Shown piece by piece: positions 22,039 through 29,934 of a DNA stretch of 64,000 bases. Positions within the stretch are counted from its first letter, which is position 1. Every line of letters starts with the position of its first letter. The translations under genes and the position numbers were made by a program. This DNA comes from Leucobacter sp. OH1287 (lineage in GTDB: Bacteria; Actinomycetota; Actinomycetes; Actinomycetales; Microbacteriaceae). Location: the NCBI RefSeq assembly GCF_003859945.1, contig NZ_RQYM01000009.1:23307-87306 (forward strand). Reading direction: 5' to 3'. Under the pieces are notes generated by a model, which saw only the letters and a list, made by a program, of their open reading frames with translations, did not search any database and was not told the origin of the DNA.

Positions 22039-22997
22039 TGTACGAGTTTTTCCAGACGATCTTCTGGCCGCTCAGGTGGCTGGTGGAGGCTGTTTTAGCT
22101 CTCTGGCATAACCTGTTTGAGTTCCTGGGCATGGACCCCGACAGTGGTTTAACCTGGCTGCTTGCAATTATCGGCGTTGTGATCGTGGTTCGTTCCGCGA
22201 TTATTCCGCTGACCGTGCGCCAGATTAAATCACAGCGCAAAATGATGGAAGTTGCGCCGGAGATGCGCAAAATCCAGGCAAAGTACAAGGGCAAGAACGA
22301 CCAGTTCTCCCGTGAGGCAATGCAGCGCGAGATGATGGGTCTCTACAAGAAGCACGGCACCAGCCCGTTCGCGTCGTGTCTGCCAATCCTCGTGCAGATG
22401 CCGATCTTCTTCTCCATGTACTTCGTGCTCCGCGCCGCAGCTGAGGGCAGCGTCGGCGTCGGCCTGATGACAGAGCGCCTGACAAACAGCTTTAACAACG
22501 CGGTGCTGTTTGGTGCGCCGATCCGCATGAACTTCGGTGAGGGCTGGGAGTCGCAGAACTGGGCGGTTACCGCCTTCCTCGGCGCGATTATGATCCTGAT
22601 GGTCGCCTCACAGTTCTTCACCCAGAAGCAGATCATGTCAAAGAACGTTTCTGACGAGACAAAGGCGTCGCCGATGTACCGTCAGCAGCAGATTCTGCTC
22701 TACATCATTCCGTTTGCGTTCCTGTTCTCCGGCTTTGTGTTCCCGCTCGCGCTGAACCTCTACTGGTTCGCGTCTAACCTCTGGACAATGGGTCAGCAGG
22801 CGATTGTTATCAACAAAATGCCAACCCCGGGCAGTGAGGCATGGCGTGCACGTCAGGCTCGTCTGCTCGCAAAGGGTAAACTGTCAGAGGACGAGGCACG
22901 CGCTGTTGAGAGCGCACAGGCTAGCCAGGAGCGTCAGGGCCAGCGTCAGCAGCCAATGAGCGCAAAGCGTGCAAAGAGAAAGGGCGGTAATAAATAG
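22038..22997 (+). CDS. yidC: Membrane protein insertase YidC
   Basis: A 319-residue Oxa1/YidC/Alb3 insertase with five hydrophobic segments: about 30-60 (LTWLLAIIGVVIVVRSAII), 110-135 (ASCLPILVQMPIFFSMYFV), 165-190, 215-240 (LLYIIPFAFLFSGFVFPLA) and a final helix. The conserved Arg of the hydrophilic groove is in VVRSAIIPLTV. A basic, Gln-rich C-terminal tail likely contacts ribosomes. Sits between yidD and jag in the usual order. Confidence 0.95.
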   Translation: MYEFFQTIFWPLRWLVEAVLALWHNLFEFLGMDPDSGLTWLLAIIGVVIVVRSAIIPLTVRQIKSQRKMMEVAPEMRKIQAKYKGKNDQFSREAMQREMMGLYKKHGTSPFASCLPILVQMPIFFSMYFVLRAAAEGSVGVGLMTERLTNSFNNAVLFGAPIRMNFGEGWESQNWAVTAFLGAIMILMVASQFFTQKQIMSKNVSDETKASPMYRQQQILLYIIPFAFLFSGFVFPLALNLYWFASNLWTMGQQAIVINKMPTPGSEAWRARQARLLAKGKLSEDEARAVESAQASQERQGQRQQPMSAKRAKRKGGNK

Positions 22998-23500
22998 TGT
23001 CTAACGAGACAACCGCAGCAGCACCGGACGAGCAGGACCAGTCACTTGAGGCGCTTGAGCGCGAGGGTGATTTGGCGGCAGACTTCCTAGAGCCGCTGCT
23101 CGACATTGCCGATTTTGATGGCGACCTCGATCTCGCTGTCGCAAACGGCAGGGCAACCATCTCTGTCACCGGCGGGGGAGAGGAGCTTATCCAGTTCGCA
23201 ACCCCGGATGTTGTGCAGGCACTGCAGGATCTCACACGGCTCGCTGTGCAGCAGCAGACCGGTGAGTTCAGCCGCCTGATTCTTGACATTGGTGGATCAC
23301 GCGCCGCCCGTGAGGCGGAGCTCCACCGCGAGGTCGATGCGGCGATTGCGCAGCTCGCAGCGGGCAAGGCCGAGGTTAAGCTGCCGGCAATGTCCTCATA
23401 CGAGCGCAAGGTTGTGCACGATTATGTGGCGGAGCGCGGCTACCACTCAGAATCTCACGGTGAGGGCCGTGATCGCAGGCTGGTAATCACATCCGCTTAA
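22997..23500 (+). CDS. khpB: RNA-binding protein Jag/KhpB (KH and R3H domains)
   Basis: A 167-residue protein: acidic N-terminus, a KH-like region (about 60-105, with LTRLAVQQQTGEFSRLILDIGG) and an R3H domain (about 125-165, MSSYERKVVHDYVAERG and TESHGEG-type end). Binds RNA and, in firmicutes, influences cell elongation. GTG start overlaps the yidC stop by one base. Last gene before a terminator. Confidence 0.92.
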   Translation: MSNETTAAAPDEQDQSLEALEREGDLAADFLEPLLDIADFDGDLDLAVANGRATISVTGGGEELIQFATPDVVQALQDLTRLAVQQQTGEFSRLILDIGGSRAAREAELHREVDAAIAQLAAGKAEVKLPAMSSYERKVVHDYVAERGYHSESHGEGRDRRLVITSA

Positions 23501-23526
23501 TGCTATCCGTAGACAGTTAGCTGTTC

Positions 23527-23555
23527 GGCGGGGAGGGTGATAAACCCTTCCCGCC
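23527..23555 (+). terminator. Terminator of the rpmH-jag operon
   Basis: GGCGGGGAGGGT pairs over 12 bp with ACCCTTCCCGCC around a 5-nt loop, followed by a short T-containing stretch, 27 nt after the jag stop. Confidence 0.75.
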
Positions 23556-23613
23556 GCTGCTTTCGTCACCTGTTTTCTGTGATGTTGGGTGGAACTCAGT
23601 TCTGAAATGTAAA

Positions 23614-24282
23614 ATGTTTCACGTGAAACATTCAGAGCATAAGCAGACCAGCCCAGAGCTTGAACCAGACTGCGCCGTTGAACTAGCGGGCGCGGGAATC
23701 GATAAACTCCGGGCGTTTGCGACCGATCTGATTGAACGGGGAGAGCAGCTTGGACTGATCGGTCCGCAGGAGCTACCACGTCTCTGGACTCGGCACCTGC
23801 TCAATTCTGCTCTGCTCGCACCGCAGCTAAAGTCGGGCGGCAGGATCGCTGACGTTGGGTCCGGCGGTGGATTCCCCGGTCTGGTGCTCGCTATTATTCG
23901 CCCGGATGTTGAGGTGCGGCTCGTTGAACCGATGGAGCGCCGCTGCGCCTGGCTGAGCGAGCAGCTGGTCAACCTCGAACTTGACAACGCCGCAGTCTAT
24001 CGCGGCCGAGCCGAGGAGTTTCACGGCGCTTGGGAGGTGGATCAGGTGACAGCCCGCGCTGTAACCGCGCTAAAAAATCTCATTCCGCTGACCGCACCGC
24101 TCGCAAAGGACGGGGGAGAACTGCTGTTCCTGAAGGGTATGAACGTTGCCGCAGAGGTTGATAACGCCCAAAAGGTGATCAGAAAACACCGGCTGGTTGA
24201 CTGCGGTATAGAGGTGCTCGGAACCGGCGTCACCGAGGAAACCAGGCTGTTTCGTGCGACAGTGCAGAGGAACAGTGACTAA
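23614..24282 (+). CDS. rsmG: 16S rRNA (guanine-527 N7) methyltransferase
   Basis: A 222-residue class I methyltransferase (GidB) that modifies G527 of 16S rRNA. It shows RLWTRHLLNSALLAP, the SAM-binding IADVGSGGGFPGLVLAI, EPMERRCAWLSE and VTARAVTALKNL. The start codon at 23614 immediately abuts a parS site, so the first residues are MFHVKH. No ribosome site is visible, suggesting leaderless or weak initiation, and ParB binding could affect expression. Next genes are parA and parB. Confidence 0.95.
   Translation: MFHVKHSEHKQTSPELEPDCAVELAGAGIDKLRAFATDLIERGEQLGLIGPQELPRLWTRHLLNSALLAPQLKSGGRIADVGSGGGFPGLVLAIIRPDVEVRLVEPMERRCAWLSEQLVNLELDNAAVYRGRAEEFHGAWEVDQVTARAVTALKNLIPLTAPLAKDGGELLFLKGMNVAAEVDNAQKVIRKHRLVDCGIEVLGTGVTEETRLFRATVQRNSD
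23615..23630. other. parS centromere site 5 (at the rsmG start codon)
   Basis: Perfect TGTTTCACGTGAAACA beginning at the second base of the rsmG ATG. Confidence 0.95.
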
Positions 24283-24382
24283 CTCGGTCGCGTGCCGCGC
24301 TCGTGGATCCCAGCAGCCCAGCGCCTCGGTGTGGGATCCGTTGTTAACAGTCACCCGCCCAGCTAAACCGCTGTTTAGAGGC

Positions 24383-24391
24383 TGTGGATAA
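24383..24391 (+). promoter_or_regulatory. Consensus DnaA box upstream of parA
   Basis: TGTGGATAA matches the DnaA consensus; it precedes a TATAAA sequence (24415-24420) that may be the parA -10 box. It is 3.4 kb from the nearer origin cluster. Confidence 0.55.
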
Positions 24392-24464
24392 CGGGTTAAA
24401 CAGTCAGCGTTGGTTATAAAATGTCCGCAGGTTTAAATATGCTTGAAAGAAAGTTAGGGGAGTT

Positions 24465-25355
24465 ATGAACGATAACAGTGCACCACTCGCATCCGCTATC
24501 GCAGATAAAATCCGCAGGCGTAAACGGTTGCAGGGTGTTGAGACTCCGCTCCCTGCAGAAACACGGGTAATTTCGGTTTCTAACCAGAAGGGCGGGGTCG
24601 GTAAAACAACCACAACCGTAAACCTCGCTGCTGCGCTCGCACGACGGGGTGCGAGAGTTTTGGTGATTGATTTGGATCCGCAGGGCAACGCCTCAACCGC
24701 TCTTGGTGTGCCCCACCACGCCGAAATACCGAGCATCTACGAGGTGCTGATTGGCGAGAAGTCACTCGCGGATGTTGTGCAGAACAGCTCAGATTCTGAG
24801 GATGTGTTCTGCGTGCCGTCAACGATTCACCTGGCTGGCGCAGAGATTGAGCTGGTTGGGCTTGACCGTCGTGAGGTGAGGTTGAAGGAGGCGATTGAGC
24901 AGTTCCTGCGCGACGCCGAAAAACAGTTCCAATATGTTTTAATCGACTGCCCGCCGAGCCTTGGCCTCCTCACGATTAACGCCTTCACCGCCGCGGGTGA
25001 GGTGCTGATCCCGATCCAGTGCGAGTATTACGCGCTGGAGGGGCTATCACAACTGCTCAACAACATTAAACTGATTCAGCAGCACCTGAACCCGAGGCTG
25101 ACGCTCAGCACAATCCTCTTAACCATGTTCGACAGCCGCACCAATCTCTCGCACGAGGTTGCGAACGAGGTGCGCACGCACTTCCCAGCGCAAACACTGC
25201 GCGTTGAGATTCCGCGATCCGTGCGGGTTAGTGAGGCACCGAGCTTCGGCAAAACAGTGCTCGCGCACGACGCAACAAATATTGGTTCAATCGCATACCT
25301 TGAAGCCGCGCACGAGTTTGCAAGCCGCGGTATTCCAGCAGAAGGAGACAACTAA
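24465..25355 (+). CDS. parA: Chromosome partitioning ATPase ParA
   Basis: A 296-residue deviant Walker ATPase that moves the ParB-parS complex over the nucleoid. Motifs: VSNQKGGVGKTTTTVNLAAA, VIDLDPQGNASTALG, LIDCPPSLGLLTINA and ILLTMFDSRTNLS. An N-terminal extension of about 35 residues precedes the ATPase. RBS GGGGAG before the ATG. Its stop shares bases with the parB start (TAATG). Confidence 0.97.
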   Translation: MNDNSAPLASAIADKIRRRKRLQGVETPLPAETRVISVSNQKGGVGKTTTTVNLAAALARRGARVLVIDLDPQGNASTALGVPHHAEIPSIYEVLIGEKSLADVVQNSSDSEDVFCVPSTIHLAGAEIELVGLDRREVRLKEAIEQFLRDAEKQFQYVLIDCPPSLGLLTINAFTAAGEVLIPIQCEYYALEGLSQLLNNIKLIQQHLNPRLTLSTILLTMFDSRTNLSHEVANEVRTHFPAQTLRVEIPRSVRVSEAPSFGKTVLAHDATNIGSIAYLEAAHEFASRGIPAEGDN

Positions 25356-26434
25356 TGGCAAGCAAAAAACGTGGTGGGCTCGGGCGCGGCATTGGCGCGC
25401 TAATCCCGCAGGCACCGAACGGTGCAACCAGGCCCGTAGATGTGTTCTTCCCGGGTCAGACAATCGAGGCAGATAAGGCAGCGGGCACTGCAGGCGGCGC
25501 TGGCGGATCCGCCGACAAAAAGCGCGAAACCCCGCAGCCGGCGGCTGTGATTGCCGCGTCTAAGGCGGCAGCGGCTGTGAAAAACAGCGAGGCAGCAGAC
25601 TCGACACTGCGCGAGGTGCCGGGCGCGACACTGACCGAGCTGGAACTGACCGACATTGTGCCAAACCGCGTCCAGCCGCGCACTGAGTTTGAAGAGACCG
25701 CGCTCGCCGAGCTGACGCACAGCATTAAAGAGTTCGGTGTTTTCCAGCCGGTTGTTGTGCGGCGGATCACGCCAGAACCGGCCGCGGGGGAGCCCGGGTT
25801 TGAGCTGATTATGGGTGAGCGTCGCTTCCGGGCGAGCGGCAGAGCCGGGAAAACCACAATTCCTGCGCTGATCCGTGAAACCAGCGACGAGAACATGCTG
25901 CGTGACGCGCTGCTCGAGAACCTGCACCGCGCCGAACTTAACCCGCTAGAAGAGGCGTCCGCCTACCAGCAGCTGATGGCCGATTTTAGTATCACGCAGG
26001 AGGAGCTGTCTAAGAAAATCGGGCGGTCACGTCCGCAGATCAGCAACACGATCCGACTGCTGCGGTTGCCAGAGCCGGTGCAGGCGAAGGTTGCTGCCGG
26101 GGTTCTCTCCGCAGGGCACGCTCGCGCGATCCTATCGCTCGACGGTGACCCGGAGGCGATGCAGAAACTCGCAGACAAGATCATTAACGAGTCCCTGTCT
26201 GTGCGTGAGGCAGAGAACGCGGCCAACGCTGAACCGAAAAAGAAGAAAGCGCGTGTTCGCGCGGGTGGCAGACAGCACGCACTCGCGGAAGTGGGGGAGC
26301 GACTGGGTGACCGGCTCAACACCCGAGTAACCGTGAAACTCGGCGCCAAAAAAGGTCAGATCGTGATCGACTTTGCAACCCCTGGTGATCTCAACCGGAT
26401 TCTGCGAGAATTGGATGATCCGGGGCTGTCATAG
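25355..26434 (+). CDS. parB: Chromosome partitioning protein ParB
   Basis: A 359-residue CTP-dependent DNA clamp that loads at parS. After a basic N-terminal segment and an Ala/Gly-rich linker (about 40-90, containing a GGATCC-encoded GGS), the ParB core has ELTDIVPNRVQPRTEFE, MGERRFRASG, the ENLHRAELNPLEEASAYQ segment and a helix-turn-helix around QEELSKKIGRSRPQISN. The C-terminal dimerisation part ends VTVKLGAKKGQIVIDF. Seven cognate parS sites are present in the window. Confidence 0.97.
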   Translation: MASKKRGGLGRGIGALIPQAPNGATRPVDVFFPGQTIEADKAAGTAGGAGGSADKKRETPQPAAVIAASKAAAAVKNSEAADSTLREVPGATLTELELTDIVPNRVQPRTEFEETALAELTHSIKEFGVFQPVVVRRITPEPAAGEPGFELIMGERRFRASGRAGKTTIPALIRETSDENMLRDALLENLHRAELNPLEEASAYQQLMADFSITQEELSKKIGRSRPQISNTIRLLRLPEPVQAKVAAGVLSAGHARAILSLDGDPEAMQKLADKIINESLSVREAENAANAEPKKKKARVRAGGRQHALAEVGERLGDRLNTRVTVKLGAKKGQIVIDFATPGDLNRILRELDDPGLS

Positions 26435-26474
26435 TCCAGCAAAATGAACAAAACCCCCGAAACGAAGGAACAAC

Positions 26475-26714
26475 GTGAACACACTCAACAGCACACAGTT
26501 TGTCAGCCAGCTGCTTAACGCGGGCGGAACCCTCGCAAACACCGGTTCACAGATCGCCGGCATCGTCATCGCCGGTATCGTGCTGCTGGTATTGGCGGCA
26601 CTCGTGATCTTCTTCGGTGTGAGAAACAGCAAGAAGCGCAAAGCAGCCCAGGCCGCAGCAGCAGCCGAAACCGAGCAGGGCGGCGCAGCGGGCGGACCAG
26701 ACACAACCGTCTAA
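26475..26714 (+). CDS. Small single-pass membrane protein, LAxTG-like motif
   Basis: A 79-residue protein with no recognised family. Residues 1-24 are polar and end LANTG; 28-49 are a hydrophobic helix (AGIVIAGIVLLVLAALVIFF); then RNSKKRK and a low-complexity Ala/Glu/Gly tail. The order LAxTG-hydrophobic-basic resembles a class E sortase sorting signal of actinobacteria, but the mature part would be only about 20 residues, no signal peptide precedes it, and the tail is long. The positive-inside rule places the tail in the cytoplasm. AAGGAA lies 7 nt before the ATG. Directly after parB but probably separate. Confidence 0.65.
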   Translation: MNTLNSTQFVSQLLNAGGTLANTGSQIAGIVIAGIVLLVLAALVIFFGVRNSKKRKAAQAAAAAETEQGGAAGGPDTTV

Positions 26715-26778
26715 TCTTGCACCGCGAGCCTAGCACGCGCGGGGAGCTCCGGTTAAGCGGGTACCCCGGCTAAACTAG

Positions 26779-26807
26779 CCTCGCGGTGAGCTAAGCTCAC
26801 CGTGAGG
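26779..26807. terminator. Long palindrome between convergent genes
   Basis: A 29-bp near-perfect inverted repeat, CCTCGCGGTGAGCT pairing with AGCTCACCGTGAGG around one base. It lies between the small membrane gene (plus) and the acyl-CoA synthetase gene (minus) and fits a bidirectional terminator, although T tracts are absent. Confidence 0.6.
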
Positions 26808-26857
26808 TAGCCTCGCCGAGACCAAATCCCTGCGTGGGCATACGCCCCGTACCGGGC

Positions 26858-28615
26858 CTAGCCCTTCAGGTTGGGGAAGTCGCTCTCGCGCCACTCGGTG
26901 CGGATCCGCTCGCCCGCGCTGTAAGCAGCCTCTTCGCGCTGCCTCAGCTCAACACGGCGGATCTTGCCCGAGGTGGTCTTGGGCAGCACAAAAAACTCGA
27001 CACGGCGCACACGCATGTAGGGTGGCAGTGCCTCACGGGCGTGCGCGAGAATCGCGCGGGCAGTGTCAGCGTCCTCCGCAAACCCGGCTGTGACGGCAAC
27101 ATACGCTTTCGTGATGTTCAAGCGAGTCTCGTCAGGTGCTCCAACAACAGCGGCCTCCGCAACCGCTGGATGCTCCAGCAGCACAGACTCAACCTCAAAC
27201 GGTGAAACCTTAAAATCGCTCGACTTGAAAACATCATCGGTACGGCCAACAAAGGTGAGCAGCCCGTCTGCGCCACGAGAAGCAACATCGCCGGTGTGAT
27301 AGAGCCCGCCGCGGGTGGCCTTCGCGGTCGCCTCAGGATTGTCGAGATAACCGGGCATCAGATTAACCGGGTGGCTGGTCAGCGGCAGACAGATCTCGCC
27401 CTCAACCTCACCGGATTCCGGGAGCGGATCGCCGGTAACCGGGTCCGCCAAAATAACGCTGTTACCGGGCAGCGGCCTGCCCATCGCGCCGGCAACAATC
27501 CGGTCGCCTGGCAGGTTACCGATCAGCGCGGTCGTTTCGGTCTGGCCGTAGCCGTCGCGAATCTCCAGCCCCCACCAGCGTTTAATCTGCGAAATCACCT
27601 CAGAATTAAGCGGCTCACCGGCAGAAATAACCTCACGCAGGGCGTGTGGTTTAACGCGCAGCTCGTGCTGGATCAGCATCCGCCACACCGTTGGGGGAGC
27701 ACAGAAGGTGTTAACTCCGGCGCTGTCGAGGCGATCCACCAGCTCATCAACATCGAAGCGAGCATAGTTGAGCACGTAGATTGTCGCCTCCGCGTGCCAC
27801 GGTGCAAAGAAGCTGGACCAGGCGTGTTTGCCCCAGCCGGGCGCGCTAATCACCATGTGCACATCGCCCGGTTTCACGCCGATCCAAGCCATTGTGCTGA
27901 GGTGGCCGACCGGGTAAGAAATATGGTCGTGAACAACAATCTTCGGCAGGCTGGTTGTGCCTGACGTGAAATACTGCAGCGCGTGATCTTTGCCCGCGGC
28001 GAGCTTCGCAACCGGGGTGTCCTTAGCGGATCCGGCATCGTCATACTGCAGCCACTCAGAAAAATCGGCGTTCGCCGCCTTTTTTGCGGCGGGGGAGAGG
28101 GTGTCAGCGGCCGCCGAGTGGACGAGCACACCGCGCCAGTCGCCAGCAATATCGTTGAACTTTACGGCGTTGACGTGGCTCGCGAAAACCCAGCTGACCT
28201 TGCCGCGGGAGACGCGATCCGCCAGCTCATGCTCGCCGAGCACAACCGAGGTGGGCAAAATAACTGCACCGATTTTCAGGGCGGCGAGCATCAACTCCCA
28301 CAGCTCAATCTGGTTATCGAGCATCAGCATCAGTACGGCTCCGGGCTTCACGCCCTGGTCGAGCAGCCAGTTCGCAACCTGGTTAGAGCGGCGAGACAGC
28401 TCAGCAAAGGTGTAAGAGTTGTCGGCCCCTCCCACCTCGGCGATGCGCAGCGCAACCCGGTCGTTGTCCTTCGCAATCACGTCAAACCAGTCGTGCGCCC
28501 AGTTGAAATCCTCAAGATCACGCGGGAACTCAAAACTGGTGCGCTGCTCGGCGGGAGACAGCGCGAGCAGCTCATCGCGGGCGACACGGAAAGCGTTTGA
28601 TGCGTTGCTATTCAT
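26858..28615 (-). CDS. AMP-dependent acyl-CoA synthetase (acetyl/medium-chain type)
   Basis: A 585-residue adenylate-forming enzyme that activates a carboxylic acid to its acyl-CoA. The P-loop-like motif is YFTSGTTSLPKIVVHD; further motifs are DGYGQTETTALIGN, GLYHTGDVASRGADG and the C-terminal LPKTTSGKIRRVELR with the catalytic Lys. The GWGKHAWSSFFAPW segment is characteristic of the medium-chain/acetyl-CoA synthetase branch. The fatty acid or other substrate is not determinable. Single gene, convergent with the parAB side and divergent from yggS. Confidence 0.88.
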   Translation of the reverse strand: MNSNASNAFRVARDELLALSPAEQRTSFEFPRDLEDFNWAHDWFDVIAKDNDRVALRIAEVGGADNSYTFAELSRRSNQVANWLLDQGVKPGAVLMLMLDNQIELWELMLAALKIGAVILPTSVVLGEHELADRVSRGKVSWVFASHVNAVKFNDIAGDWRGVLVHSAAADTLSPAAKKAANADFSEWLQYDDAGSAKDTPVAKLAAGKDHALQYFTSGTTSLPKIVVHDHISYPVGHLSTMAWIGVKPGDVHMVISAPGWGKHAWSSFFAPWHAEATIYVLNYARFDVDELVDRLDSAGVNTFCAPPTVWRMLIQHELRVKPHALREVISAGEPLNSEVISQIKRWWGLEIRDGYGQTETTALIGNLPGDRIVAGAMGRPLPGNSVILADPVTGDPLPESGEVEGEICLPLTSHPVNLMPGYLDNPEATAKATRGGLYHTGDVASRGADGLLTFVGRTDDVFKSSDFKVSPFEVESVLLEHPAVAEAAVVGAPDETRLNITKAYVAVTAGFAEDADTARAILAHAREALPPYMRVRRVEFFVLPKTTSGKIRRVELRQREEAAYSAGERIRTEWRESDFPNLKG

Positions 28616-28764
28616 ATATAGATTGTCTCACAGCACCGGCGGAAACAGGCGGTTTTGTCGATAATCCCCAGGAAGGGGGAGTGGATCCGGGCCAACGAGC
28701 CGCGCGTGGAGGCGCGAGCAAGCCACCTGTGAGCGCCTGGGTTAGGGATCCGCCCAACAGCCGC

Positions 28765-28770
28765 TAGAAT
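28765..28770 (+). promoter_or_regulatory. -10 box of a leaderless yggS transcript
   Basis: TAGAAT ends exactly 6 nt before the ATG at 28777; no ribosome site is present. Confidence 0.45.
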
Positions 28771-28776
28771 AGCTGC

Positions 28777-29523
28777 ATGGAATCAGCTGTTAAGAGTGTT
28801 GAAGAGTACAGAGCAAACCTTGCCGCGGTGAACGCAAACATTGCGGCGGCGGCCGAGCGTGCTGGCCGCGACCTCAGCGAGATCCGGCTGCTGCCGGTGA
28901 GCAAAACGATTCCAGAGGAGGGGCTGCGCAACGCCATCGCCGCGGGTATGCACCGGCTCGGCGAAAACAAGGTGCAGGAGGCGAAACGCAAGTGGCAAAA
29001 CCTCGCCGATCTTGAGGTTGAGTGGGCGGTTATCGGCCACCTGCAGCGCAACAAGGCGAAGGACGTTGCCGAGTTCGCCAGCGAGTTCCAGGCGCTTGAC
29101 AGCGACCGGCTCGCCGAAACCCTCGACCGTCGCCTGCAGAGCCTCGGCCGCAGCCTCGACGTTTATGTGCAGGTTAACACCAGCGGTGAGGAATCAAAGT
29201 TCGGGCTTACCCCCGACGCCGCTGTCGACTTCATCAAAACCCTGCCGCAGTACAGCGCGCTGCGGGTTCGCGGCCTGATGACGCTCGCAATCTTCAGCAG
29301 CGACACCGAGCGGGTGCGCGAGTGTTTCCGGGTGCTGCGCACGGTGCGCGACCGGGTGCGCGACATCGACGCGGACCTGCTGGGCCCCGCCGAACTGTCG
29401 ATGGGCATGTCCGGCGACTACGAGGTCGCGATCGAGGAGGGCGCGAACTGTGTGCGCGTCGGCACCGCGATCTTCGGCAAGCGCAACGTCTCAGACGCAA
29501 CCTGGTGGCCAGGGGTTTCCTAG
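28777..29523 (+). CDS. yggS: YggS-family pyridoxal phosphate homeostasis protein
   Basis: A 248-residue alanine-racemase-fold protein (PLPBP/YggS) that binds PLP and buffers vitamin B6 and amino-acid pools. The PLP lysine lies in LLPVSKTIPEEGLRNAI; other motifs are RLGENKVQEAKRKW, WAVIGHLQRNKAKDV and the phosphate-binding ELSMGMSGDYEVAIEEGA with VRVGTAIFGKR at the end. Start chosen from the family N-terminus and the TAGAAT box 6 nt upstream. Stands alone, unlike the common position by ftsZ/sepF. Confidence 0.93.
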   Translation: MESAVKSVEEYRANLAAVNANIAAAAERAGRDLSEIRLLPVSKTIPEEGLRNAIAAGMHRLGENKVQEAKRKWQNLADLEVEWAVIGHLQRNKAKDVAEFASEFQALDSDRLAETLDRRLQSLGRSLDVYVQVNTSGEESKFGLTPDAAVDFIKTLPQYSALRVRGLMTLAIFSSDTERVRECFRVLRTVRDRVRDIDADLLGPAELSMGMSGDYEVAIEEGANCVRVGTAIFGKRNVSDATWWPGVS

Positions 29524-29525
29524 GC

Positions 29526-29805
29526 GGATCCACCCACCCCGCCTCAGGGGGCTTGCTAAGCAGCTGGATCCGCGCCGGGCTGCCCGGGTTTCCTTGGGGT
29601 GCCTCGATGCCGGGGCGCCCCGATGCCGGGCTGCCCGGATCCGCCCGCCCCGCCAGCCTGGTTATATAGACTCTATGTAACTAGATATAGAGAACATCCC
29701 TGCTGGTGTGTTTGTAATCCGATTGTTATGTTTTAGCAATGGTGACTAAATCCCCGAAAAATCAATAATTTCAAGGGGGTTGATGGGGGATCCACCCGCC
29801 CCGCC
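29526..29805. repeat. Three dispersed copies of GGATCCRCCCRCCCCGCC
   Basis: 18-bp copies at 29526-29543, 29637-29654 and 29788-29805 lie in the 411-bp gene-free gap after yggS, on the same strand. The gap also holds GCCGGGCTGCCCGG-type repeats and shows no credible frame. Confidence 0.7.
29671..29692. promoter_or_regulatory. 22-bp inverted repeat upstream of the amino-acid ABC operon
   Basis: CTCTAT and ATAGAG flank a 10-bp spacer inside an AT-rich patch (29661-29692), about 240 bp before the binding-protein gene. A candidate operator; the regulator is unknown. Confidence 0.35.
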
Positions 29806-29934
29806 CGAAAAAACCCGGCGAGCCGCCGCACTTTTTAGTTAAAGTAGCTGATGAGAGTGTTTTGATGCTCTTTTAAAAGTTGGTAATCGGAGCGGTGCTC
29901 TTAGATAGGGCACAGCACAAGGAAGTGATATCAG

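Noticed and set aside
26475..26714. Calling the small membrane protein a cell-wall-anchored sortase substrate
   Set aside because: No signal peptide, almost no mature domain and an over-long cytoplasmic tail; the motif is reported only as a resemblance.
29524..29934. Small protein genes in the yggS to ABC gap
   Set aside because: Frames there are built from repeats, lack ribosome sites and show no family features.
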